From: Dryas octopetala
Lineage: Eukaryota > Streptophyta > Magnoliopsida > Rosales > Rosaceae
Length of the DNA: 64,000 nt
Assembly (NCBI GenBank): GCA_963921425.1
Contig: OY992839.1
Span: 4,280,501 to 4,344,500, forward strand
Direction: 5' to 3'
The position numbers were made by a program, and so were the translations under genes. The notes beneath the pieces are model-generated. The model did not search any database and was not told the DNA's origin. It saw only the letters and a program-made list of their open reading frames with translations. This document shows, piece after piece, positions 22,345-33,216 of the stretch; within the stretch, counting starts at the first letter, position 1; every line of letters begins with the position of its first letter.

Positions 22345-25300
22345 ATGGGAGGTTTGGACTGTATATGGCGGTTCCCCAACGCCCAATTTTATGGCCATTT
22401 GTGTTCACTGGCCTCATCTCCTCCTCCATCCTCACAATTCCTGAGAAAGAGCCTCCTGTTATTCTCTCCCTCATCAAACACCAAAATCAGCAACAACCAC
22501 AACAACAAAAATGGTGTTGGGTACACAAACACTAGGACTAGTATTAGAAGAGCTCTCAGTCTCAGGCCTCCTCTCTCTCTCCCTCAAAATCAACAATCCC
22601 AACAACAACAAGACAATGATGATGATGACAAAGAAGAAGAAGAAGATAAAAGTATATCATCCCAAGTTGGTGGCCGTGGGAACTGGACAATAGTGTTGTC
22701 GTCGAGCTTAGTGGGTCTGCTCACCGGAATCGGAGTCGTGCTCTTCAATTACACAGTATGTTTAATTGTTTATGCTTACCCAGTGTCGATGTTCTTCTCT
22801 TGCTTGCTTGTTTACAGTTTTTTCGAGCTTTATCTGAGACTTTATAGGAATGGTAATTAAGGTACATGAGATACGCGATGTGTTCTGGGATGGGATACCA
22901 CAGCGAGGAGCTTCGTGGCTCAGAGAGGAGCCCATGAGGGATATGTGGAAGCGAGTGATTCTGGTTCCGGCTTCTGGGGGTTTGATCGTAGCCACGATAA
23001 ATGTGCTTCGAGGTGCTGTAGGGGATGGTCCCCAAGAAAATGGTGAAAATGAAGAAGAAGAAGAAGAAGAAGAGAATATATTGGTGAAAATGGGAATGCC
23101 CATTTCGGTTTTGGGTGGTCTGAAGGCTGCATTGCGTCCCTTTCTTAAAGCAGTAGCGGCTTGTGTCACTCTCGGGACTGGTAGTTCGTTGGGTCCCGAA
23201 GGTCCGAGTGTTGAGATTGGAACTTCCATTGCCAGGGGTGTTGGTGCTGTGTTTGATAAAAGTTCACAGAGAAAGCTCTCTCTTGTGGCTGCTGGGTCAG
23301 CTGCCGGAATTGCTTCTGGTTTGTATATTCGTATTCGTATTTGTGTTTCTCGATGCTGCCCGTTCTCAGTTTATGCTTACTCTTATTGTAATTGTTGTTG
23401 TTGTTCTGATTTGACAGGGTTTAATGCTGCTGTTTCCGGTTGTTTCTTTGCCGTAGAGTCGGTTCTATGGCCATCACCACCGGATTCCTCATCTGTTTCG
23501 CTTACAAATACCACTTCTATGGTCATACTTAGTGCTGTGATAGCTTCTGTAGTTACAGAAGTTGGTCTTGGTTCTGAACCAGCTTTTAAGGTCCCAGACT
23601 ATGACTTCCGCTCACCTAGTGGTACACTATTGATTATCTGTTCATATCTTCAAGTGATAACATTTATAAACATTTGCATTTGAGTGAACAAACGTTGGTG
23701 TTTTTAATTTGGATATTTTCCTCAACTGGTTGTGGCATCACTGCATCATCTATGAGAATTTACTTGTTCCCTAGTGGTGTCATTTTCCTTCAAATATAGT
23801 TTCTGAGTTTGCCCATTTATTTGGTCAGAAATTAAATTGACATTGCATATTCCAAGTGGTAATTTCATATATGATTTCGTTACAACACTAGATTATTCAC
23901 TCTACTGGGATGAATTTTTTCAGGCATACCTTTAGTATATCTAGAGGTAGATGTTCAAGTTATTATTTAAAAGGTGCGGTTTTAACAGTGAGACGTATTC
24001 AACTCATTTTCAGAGCTTCCGCTATATCTATTGCTGGGAGTCCTATGTGGCTTGGTTTCATTAACCTTATCTAAGTGCACATCATACATGTTGGTATTCG
24101 TAAATAATCTTCACAAGACCATTGGCCTACCAAGAATTTTGTTCCCTGTACTGGGTGGCTTAGCGGTCGGGCTTATAGCATTGGTATATCCTGAAATCCT
24201 TTATTGGGGTTTTGAGAATGTCGACATTTTGCTGGAATCTCGGCCATTTGTGAAAGGCCTCTCAGCTGATCTATTGCTTCAGCTGGTAGTGGTCAAAATA
24301 GGTGCAACCTCTTTGTGTCGGGCTTCTGGTTTAGTTGGAGGCTACTATGCTCCATCACTCTTTATTGGTGCAGCAACAGGAATGGCATATGGGAAAATCA
24401 TCAGTTCTGCAGTTGCTCTGTCCAATCCTATACTTCATCTTTCCATCTTGGAAGTAGCATCACCGCAAGCATATGGCCTGGTACAGTTCTATGTCAATTT
24501 TATACCTAGAAGATAGTTTGCTTCCAGATTTGTAATGTCTGGAAATGATCACCTCGCATATTTGATATAATGTCTTTATCTAGATGCATTTCTGTTCTGA
24601 TATTTCTGAGAACAAAAATCACATTCGAATTAAAAGGAATTGGTAGTTATCTAGAAACCTACAATATGACTGACCATCTTCTGTCCCCAGAATCCATTTT
24701 TCGTTCCAGCAGTAGATTTTGTGATTCCTGTTTTTTATTAGAGGGTGTTGATACCAGCTACCTAGTTTACTCAAGATTGTTCAATGATCTTTTGTTGACA
24801 ATTGACATGGATTTTACATGATATAACTTCCCATGGTAAACAGATAAACTATTTAAGGCTTAAAACCCTGATATTTGCTGTGTGAATAGTCATTACTATT
24901 TTTTGCATTTCTCTTCTGAAATTTGAAGCTATTATGGGTATCCCAAAATCAGGTTGTGGTTGACCATTGGAGAGCTTCCATTTACAGGTTGGAATGGCTG
25001 CTACTCTTGCAGGAGTGTGTGAGGTACCTCTTACGTCAGTTCTGCTACTTTTTGAATTGACACAAGATTATCGAATTGTTCTACCACTACTTGGGGCTGT
25101 AGGGTTATCTTCATGGATCACATCTGGACAAACAAGGAGAAAAGATATCTGGAAGGGCAAGAAACTCAAACAGGGAAAAACTAATAGCATTCAACAACCT
25201 GAAGTACTTTCCCGTGATGCAAGTGGGCTATCTTCTAGTAATGCTTTCACTGAAAGGGTGTCTAATGCGAGTGACCTTTGTGAAATTGAAAGTTCACTCT

Positions 25301-26684
25301 GTATAGATAATTCAGATACTGATACTGAGAAGTTAGAAAAGAGAATATTTGTTTCAGAAGCCATGAGAACAAGATACGTGACTGTTTTAATGAACACTTT
25401 GCTTACAGAAGCAGTGACTCTCATGCTTGCAGAAAAGCAGCCCTGTGCCATGATTGTTGATAATGATCATACTCTAGTCGGTTTACTGACACTTAAAGAC
25501 ATCCAAGAGTTCAGCAATAAATATGCAAAATCAAGAAGACAAAAACCTAAGGTAATACTTAGTTACTTTTTACTCCTTTTTAATAACTACATTCTGCTAA
25601 GTTGACTTTGGTAGAAATCAAGGACAGGGCAAACGTCAAAACCAAATTAGTTGGGTGAGAAAAGGCAATTAGTGGTGAAGAGTAATAATTTCATTGGAAA
25701 CAACTCTGACCATATCAGAAAATGATATAAAATGAAAAATTAAGACGATCTGTTGTGTCATTAGGGTAGAAAAATCACCCATAATGTTCAAAGGATCTAT
25801 TGCTTACATTTAATTGGAGTTGGAAAGTTAATTAGAACCTCATGCATTATCAGAGAATTCTTTTAGGTTACCAATTTCTAGTGATCTCATGCTGAAGATT
25901 TGTTGATTATATACCCCAAATAGGTCAAAGTTTAGACCGCTGGTCTTCTTTTCACTTGACTATTGTCTTACTGAACTGTTGTAAAAAATTTTCCTCTTTT
26001 TTACTTGTGACCAAGTGAGCTTGAATAACTCGTCATACCTGCTACAGGAGCTTATAGTATCTGAAATGTGTTCTTCGGATGGCGTTGTATGCCAAGTGCC
26101 ATGGACTGCTACACCCAGTATGGATCTACTGTCTGCTGAGATGATTATGAATAGGTACGGAATGAACCAAATTCCAGTTGTTACAGAGCAGGTTCAAGAT
26201 CACAGAAGGCACCTAGTTGGTCTTCTAGACAGAGAATGTATCAGTCTAACTTGCAGGTACCAACCTTTTACTCTGCCTTTCCATCTTGACAAGTTATATA
26301 TCATCTATTGACAGCATCTGAAATATCAAGCGTATGTGGTTGCTGATTTAAAATTTTGGTAACAAAATTTACATCCAATGATGGAGGTAATAGAACATTT
26401 ATGATGTTAGTAAGAAAAACATAAGTTACAGATCGGGATTATAACTTGGTTTTGGTCTTGGCTGCATTTAATACAAGGAAAATTTACAAATATATCTCTA
26501 TCAATTGAATTTCAAAGAGACTAGTTTTGCATTAAAATTCGGGTAGGGCGGTAGGGGGATTGTATTGACATCCAAGTTTGACATGGAAATTCTCCATAAT
26601 TTACTAATATAATGATTTCTGATCTCTTTTTTTACCCTCTTTGTTGGGTGCAGAGCTTTAGCAACCAGAGAATCCCTTTGCTAG
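22345..26684 (+). CDS. CLC-E: CLC-e-type chloride channel of the chloroplast
   Basis: The seven exons are 22345-22755, 22862-23318, 23418-23621, 24014-24480, 24988-25551, 26048-26256 and 26654-26684, giving 780 aa. The N-terminus is Ser-rich with a low-complexity Q/D/E stretch, fitting a plastid transit peptide. Helices begin around residue 112. The pore motif GTGSSLGPEGPSVEIG (about 242-257) carries the gating glutamate E250 in GPEG. SGFNAAVSGCFFAVESVLWP, SGLVGGYYAPSLFIGAATGM and VPLTSVLLLFELTQDYRIVL follow. Two CBS domains close the protein, about 634-690 (FVSEAMRTRYVTV) and about 702-775. Arabidopsis CLC-e is a thylakoid-membrane anion channel affecting photosynthetic electron transport and nitrate balance. 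Residues 490-513 (EVASPQAYGLV) join exons 4 and 5. The start is the first ATG of the open exon and fits a transit peptide. Confidence 0.93.
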
Positions 26685-28510
26685 TATTCAACACTGGATA
26701 GGGTGATTTGTTTAGATTAATCAGAATACCTGACATGACATTTATCTTTCGATTTTTGGTAATACCGTCTCAAGACTACGAACCCAGCCTGAGCACATAC
26801 AACTCGGGCATCAACCCGAATGCTGCCTTAGGGCGCCTCTCATCCCACACTCAGAAAGGTCTTTTGTTTGATGTTCAATTACTGAAAAGCACTGAGAGTT
26901 GGAAATCTAAGATCAGTCAGGTGGACAACTACCAATTTTAAATACAACTGATGGAGGGAGAAATGCAAGATGCATGAGATCATATACAAGTATACAACTA
27001 ATGGAATAACCGAAGCTGTCAAAATTGGTTTTTCCTTTTACTATTTTGCCTTGTAATTTAGCGTTTACCTAACGTACATAATATTTGTAATGTTTAAAAT
27101 TCTTCTGCCAACATGAATTTGCCAAAGCAAAGAATGGAACCAAAAAGATTACAATCCCACTTTCTCCAGTCCAACATTTGCGACAACTGCCTTTTAAGAA
27201 TGAGTGTAGATGTTGGAATAGCATACACACTTTTGTTATGCAAAGGCAATGGGCAACGTGCATCATGTTTTCCCACCACAGAATCATGAACCCTATACAG
27301 AGGGCACACCATTTTATTTGATTGACACCAAAAGTAATTTCATTCTCTCTCTCAAACAAAACTCATTTCTTTCAAATTCCTTTTTTTTTTTTTTTTTTTG
27401 GCCACTATTTCTTTCAAATTCCTTGAATGATCGAAGATCATCATAAAACTGATCACACGTTGGTCAAATCTCTTTTACCTGTTTTCATCTATAATGAAAA
27501 AAAGGAATCTAGCAGCTGTGAACCCAACTGATGCATGAACTACTGACTGAAATTACATTTCATGATATAAATACTGTTTTAGGGTACAAGAGTAATGGTT
27601 ACAGTTTCATGCCTTCCTATTCGACATTTAATAAAGGTTTTTTTACTCAAATACCACTTGGACTATAGGGGGTGTGTTGTCGTACCACTCAAACTTTTTT
27701 TCTTACTAATTAACCACAAAAATTATCAATATGTGCCAATGTAGCACCTGTCATCCATATTTCTGTTAAATCATCAACTTTTTTCTCAAACTTCCTAGTT
27801 TGCCCTTAAGTATAATTAAATATTACTTTTGTAAAATTTGTTAAAAATAGCTCGAGTTTTAGAAAAAATCACCGAAAAATCATACGGACTCGTCTCAATG
27901 AATACTAATTATCTAAGGGATCAAAATATTATTTTTGACTCCAAACTATTTTTGAAAATCACAACTTCTTTCAATAAATTATCAAAATCTCATAATAAAT
28001 CTCAAATAAAATTTAAAAAATTTACAGAGTCTCACATCAAGAGTGGGGGTGGATTGGCTGGATTTGTTTTCTGTTTTTTTGTTTAGTTTAGAGTTTTTTT
28101 TTTTTTTTTTTTCCAGATATTCTATAACATAAATTGACAATAGTACCTTTCAAGTTAACAAAAAAATTGATAGAAATAGATAACAAATGTCACATTGACA
28201 CATATTAATAACTTCAGGTGGTAAATTGTGGTAAGAAAAAAAGCTTAGGTGATACAAAAACACATCCCTATAGTTCATGTGGTATTTGGGTAAAAAAGCC
28301 TTTAATAAATTCTAAACACATCTACAAAAGGCCAAATTTGGATACTTCTTCATTGCCAATGCTCATCCACGTAACAAGCGTATAATGCTTACAAATTACT
28401 AGAAATGCTACAGCTTAAATAAGTTACCAACTTCAAAAAACAATGACAAGTTAAATTAGACTGGATTTGCTCGTGATAATTGACCGAAAAACATTTTCTC
28501 ATGATAAGGG
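26685..28510. other. Spacer between CLC-e and HDA19 (convergent 3' ends)
   Basis: CLC-e and HDA19 are transcribed towards each other, so both 3' UTRs lie here. The stretch 26708-26940 has an open frame without a recognised domain and is probably CLC-e 3' UTR. A TIR element occupies 27636-28300. Poly-T runs occur near 27380 and 28098. Confidence 0.55.
27636..28300. mobile_element. Non-autonomous Mutator-like element (MULE-type MITE)
   Basis: This 665-bp element has ends GGTTTTTTTACTCAAATACC and, inverted, GGCTTTTTTACCCAAATACC. Arm similarity extends at least 100 bases (for example ACTATAGGGG and TTTTTTTCTTAC). It is flanked by a perfect 9-bp target duplication TTTAATAAA (27627-27635 and 28301-28309), the length expected of Mutator transposition. 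There is no transposase. Confidence 0.88.
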
Positions 28511-31430
28511 TTACATCTGATCAGCAGGCTTATTCACAGTCTCTTGTTCGACTTTCACACTTGGTTCATCCACAGGCCCAGAGCCCATATCCAAAGCCTG
28601 CAAATATCAATGCCAACATAAAAAACTATTAGTGTGATGGCATTTTTACATCGAGTGGATCCTCATTTTATCTGTGGGTTTATGTGTTTAACTTCACCTT
28701 CGCGCTTGTTGTAATCTCTTCTACTGTTGGATCATAGCCTCTAGCATTCTCTGTGGTTCCTTTCTGGCTCTGTGGTAGGCCATGTAAACCAGAATTAGAA
28801 ATTGCCGAGGCAAATAAACACAACAAATATCTAAATGGTTCAATGTTGTGAATCCTAAAATCCCAATATCTATCATTTATTGAATACAAAGGCAGAAAGT
28901 ATATTCCACATGTTGTCATACAAGAAATAAGCCACATGTATATGGACAGTTTAATGTAGAGCAAATGCTATCAGCGCATCCAAGAACATAGTAATGTTAC
29001 GTGCAGGACATGCAATCAATGATACATATAAACATATAAGCATAAGTAGCAGCTACCAGGGCTTGAAACATTACTACTAATGCAGGCTTTACATACCATT
29101 ATATAGAAACTCAATGCACTTCAATTATCACAGATGGTGAGCACACTTTAAAATGAATTGATATACAAATTTCAACGAACTATAGTTAATATGCTTCCAC
29201 AATTTAAAACATTGAGTTCATGAAAGATTTGTAGCATACCGGATCTTTGACCTCAGTTTCAACTATCTCTCTCTTTACTCTGCTTGGTAACAGCTTACTG
29301 TATAAACCATAAATCAGTATACTGCAAAGACAAAAGTGCAAGATAATGAGAAGTAAAATTAGGGGAATAGATTGGAATACCGTTCATCAACATCCATATC
29401 AGAATCTGCATCCCATCTCTCATCTCCATCATCCTGATCTTCATCAGCCTAAAAGATAGTTTTGCAAAACATTATTAAAATATTGACTGTAAGCTAATTA
29501 AACAACTTTGAATATCACATATCAACTCGAATTAGAATGATTGAACTAGCAAGCTACATTCATTATCCATAGATTAAAGAATATTCAGAGAGAAGGAAAA
29601 AAAAAATTAGAACTGAGAAACTGAATAGTTGCAGAAACATACCTCTGGAAGCTCAGTATCAGGAGGTCTTTCGTGAAATTGGACACTAGGTGCATGCTGA
29701 AGCCTGGAGAGATATTCAAGAAGCTTGGACCGTATTTCTTCCAGTAACTGGTGAGAATTCTTATTTTCCATGTTACTAGGGGCAACATGAAGAGTATAAT
29801 CTGGACCAAAATACTCATAATACTCATGCTGTGGCATTTTATCATCAATTTCTGCTCCAAGTGCAACTCCTGTCTGTTTTACATACAACATATTAAAATT
29901 AAAGTATTTGCTCAAGACTCAAGAGCACCAACAGCAACGTGTTAAAGCATAATCATCTACCAGGCAGAATAAGTATTTTATGCAATCACAACCGTTGATG
30001 TTTGAATATGCAATATTGATTGAAATTATGACAACATAACATACTCTTTGGTAAGAGATTATTACTCATGCTAAAAACCATATTATATGTCAGCATAATC
30101 ATGTCACAGTTGAAATGCTTTGTAAACCATAATACATGCAATAAAATACAAAAAGCATACCTCGTAGCACCAGCAACGAGCAACATTCCGAATAGTATAG
30201 CCACCGCCACCTAGCAGCAAGAGTGGGACATTGAAGGATCTCATATATCTAACACACTCGGCGTGACCTTTGATGGAGAGATTGAAGCAGCCAAGCCTGT
30301 CCCCAGATAAGGAATCTGCACCACACTGGAGAACAACAGCACCAGGCCTAAAAATTTCCATGACCTTCCCAATGATGGGTTTGAACAAGTAATGGTAGCT
30401 CTCATCATCAATCCCATCATCCAAGGGAACATTAAGAGAGTAATACTTCCCTTTCCCATACCCAATATCACGAATGTCCCCAGTGCCTGGAAAATAATCT
30501 CCAAATTTATGAAACGAAACTGTCATCACCCTGTCCGTCGTGTAAAACGCCTCCTCAACACCGTCTCCGTGGTGGATATCAATGTCCACATATAAAACAC
30601 GCTGGAATTGAAAAACACTAACAATTTCAATCCCAAATTAAAAATTTTGATGACACTGTAAATGTGACTATGCAAAATTAAACTAATCCAACATCAAATT
30701 CAAAACCTTTACCTCATGTTGTGAATGTGACTATGCAAAATTAAACCAATCCAAGGTCAAATTCGAAACCTTTACCTCATATTGTGAATGCGACTATGAA
30801 AAAAATAAGCTAATCCAACATCAAATTCGAAACCTTTACCTCGTATTGTGAATGTGACTATGCAAAATTAAACTAATCCAACATTAAAGTCAAAACCTTT
30901 ACCTCATGTTGCTTGAGAAGCTCCAAGATTGCAAGCACAATATCATTGACATAGCAAAACCCAGAAGCCTCACACTTCTTAGCATGGTGCAAACCACCAG
31001 CCCAATTAATCGAAATGTCGCAAGCGCCATGGTTGAGCTTGACCGCACCCCCAACGGAGCCACCAGCATAGGTCTGGCAAAACGAGTACAACCCATCAAA
31101 GACGGGGCAGTCCTCGCCGACATTGAAGCGCTTGAGCTGCCTGAGCTGGTCCTGCTGGGTCTCCGGGGTTATGTTGCGAAGAAAGGTGACGTAATCGTCA
31201 GCGTGGAAGCGGCAGAGGTCGCGGTCGCGGGCCGGGTAGGGCTTGAGGACCTGCATGTGCTGGAGGAGACCGTAGTGGGCGAGGAGGGCGTGGGTCATTC
31301 TGATTCGGTGCGGCTTCATCGGGTGGCCTTGGCCGTAGTAGTAGTTTCCGACCTCTGGGTCGTAGAAATAACTCACCTTTCGCTTCACGCCGTCGGGTCC
31401 CGACGCTAAGGAATTGCCGCCGGTGTCCAT
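28511..31430 (-). CDS. HDA19: RPD3/HDA1-class I histone deacetylase, HDA19-type
   Basis: The seven coding exons on the minus strand are 30903-31430, 30161-30601, 29643-29873, 29381-29448, 29240-29297, 28698-28769 and 28511-28597, giving 494 aa (Arabidopsis HDA19 is 501). The N-terminus [19 protein letters not shown] is nearly that of HDA19. Catalytic residues are present: H148-H149 in [10 protein letters not shown], metal ligands D184 and H186 in [10 protein letters not shown]272 in [10 protein letters not shown] and Y311 in GGGGYTIRN. The C-terminal tail is acidic then basic ([29 protein letters not shown]) and ends NKPADQM. The enzyme removes acetyl groups from histone tails with co-repressors such as TOPLESS and SIN3 to silence hormone, stress and developmental genes. 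For exon 5 a nearer upstream acceptor (TTTGCAG) exists, but TTATACAG at 29298 gives the family reading [11 protein letters not shown]. Intron 1 carries an unusual tandem repeat. Confidence 0.96.
30655..30911 (-). repeat. Four-unit tandem repeat in HDA19 intron 1, carrying copies of the exon-1 splice donor
   Basis: Units of about 63 bp begin near 30661, 30724, 30787 and 30851 (AATGTGACTATGCAAAATTA, then CTAATCCAACATCAAATTC, then AAACCTTTACCTCATGTTG). On the minus strand each unit ends with CAACATGAG|GTAAAGG or a one-base variant. Donor-like GTs lie at 30711-30712, 30774-30775 and 30838-30839, plus the true donor at 30901-30902. The last unit overlaps the end of exon 1. Confidence 0.93.
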
Positions 31431-33216
31431 CTCTCTCTCCCTCTCTCTCTCTGGTTGCTTCTTCTTCAAACAAAATCAGATTTTTTTCAGATTGGTGTTT
31501 TTGGGTTTTTTTTGGGTTTTTGAATCAGTAGGTAGGGCATCAAATCAAATATTTTAAGAAAAGTAAAAAGGAGAATAAATTTGTTTACTTTACAAGTTTA
31601 CAGTTTATTTATGTGTATACTTTATATGACAGAAGAAATTGGAGGAGTGAGTGAAGTGGTACCTGATTGGTGGTTGAGAGGCGCCAACAAACGGAGAGAA
31701 GTGAGAACAGAAGATGAAGGTGGCGGTTCTTGTTCCCTCTTCTAGTTTTGTAGATGTTTCATGTTAGTACTAGATGTGTACAACGGGTGAAAACCAAAGA
31801 GGTGTACAACAGGCTGAGCCGGGTCAAGTTGGCCGTTCATACTCTTTAGGCCGGTCTATTTAATAATTTGATGAGTCAGCTTAATTATTTTAAATTTTAA
31901 GTTCAACCCGACTTATAATTTATCTTATAAGAAGTCGTATTAGGTTGGGTTAGTTCAATTAATTATTTTAATTATTTTAAATTTTTATTATTATTTAATA
32001 AATTAAATAATTTTTTATGTCATTTTATTTTTTATTCAATTTCACTACTAAAATCAAAATTAATAATTAAAATAAAGTTAATAATATATTTTTTATAAAA
32101 AAAAATTAAAAAATACTAATATAAACAGGTTGGTCCAACACATAACGAGATCGGGCCGAACCGGTCTAATAAGATAGAAAATATTGGCCCAGCCCGACCC
32201 ATATTTATGGACTGGGCTCAACTCGGCCCACTTATTAACGGGCCAGGCAGGGCCATGCCAGATTTGGGCCGGGCCGGCCCATGATGTTAGTAGTTAGTGT
32301 TGTAACTGTGGTTCTAGAATCCGCATGTTACTTAACTAAGGTAACTTATCAAGTATCAACGAAGGGACTGTTTTTCAGCCTGTTGGTCCAATGGACTGGT
32401 ACTAAGCATTTGGGTAGATGAGCTTGCCACTAGGAACCTGGGCCTTAGAGCAATGAGGCTTGAAATTCCTTGTTGAATTTTTTCTGTTTCCGTAACATTA
32501 TATATGACATGCTGAAGTAAGAAAAATTACTAATCTATTTGAGGAAAAATATTGATCTATTTAAATTATAAGATTGTAAATTATTAATATCTAAAATCTT
32601 AAACGCTAAACATATCCTTCAAAATTGTACGCGTTTTATAATTTGAGTGAATTATTAACACTACATTAATACGTCACATGATGTTACGGTCACGTACAAA
32701 TTTTTCTTAGTATAATGTAAGGTCAGACCCAGATATGAGGCTTGGACTGCCCAGTTTGGGAGGGTAGTTTTATAACTTTTATTGCCACCAAATAAGCTGT
32801 GCTTGCTATGTATTTGATTTGTAGCACACATTGAGCATTACTGTTGTATCAGAGGGATCTAGAGATTCTAGTCCAAAGAATTGATAGGGAGCCTAATTCT
32901 GCTGCAAGAATGGCAAGGGGATCAGCCCTTTTGCATGGCTTGCCTACTTCTAAACTTAGCTCAAGGTAAAAAGTAAAATCATCACACTTATGCTTGTAGT
33001 TTATAATTATTTACTTCATAAAGAATATGATTACATTTTGTAATAGGCCACAAGCATAGGATGGCTTACCTTCTCTCCTTTCATACTCTCCAAACCCCAA
33101 CTTGTATTAATGGGAAATCCCAATGCATGCAACATGTATGATTGTATGTTTATATATTGCTTGTAAACGTGGTGGCCAGGGGTGCAGTGGACTAAAGCAC
33201 TGCTAATTTGAAAGGG
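31431..33216. other. HDA19 promoter/5' UTR side and reductase upstream region
   Basis: A CT-rich leader lies just upstream of the HDA19 ATG (31431-31450). From about 31770 to 32290 there is a repeat-like segment with GC-rich ends full of GGCC and GGGCCGGGCC words around an AT-rich core; it is probably a decayed mobile element. At about 32908-32967 there is a short open stretch ending in a good donor (CTCAAG|GTAAAA), which may be a 5' exon of the reductase gene. No other gene is seen. Confidence 0.45.

Noticed and set aside
22762-23229. Minus-strand open frame of 155 codons
   Set aside because: Antisense of CLC-e exon 2; no independent motif.
30906-31409. 167-codon plus-strand open frame
   Set aside because: Antisense shadow of HDA19 exon 1.
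31770-32290. Possible complete transposon with GGGCCGGGCC ends
   Set aside because: The ends are not clean inverted repeats and no target duplication was found; only noted as repeat-like.
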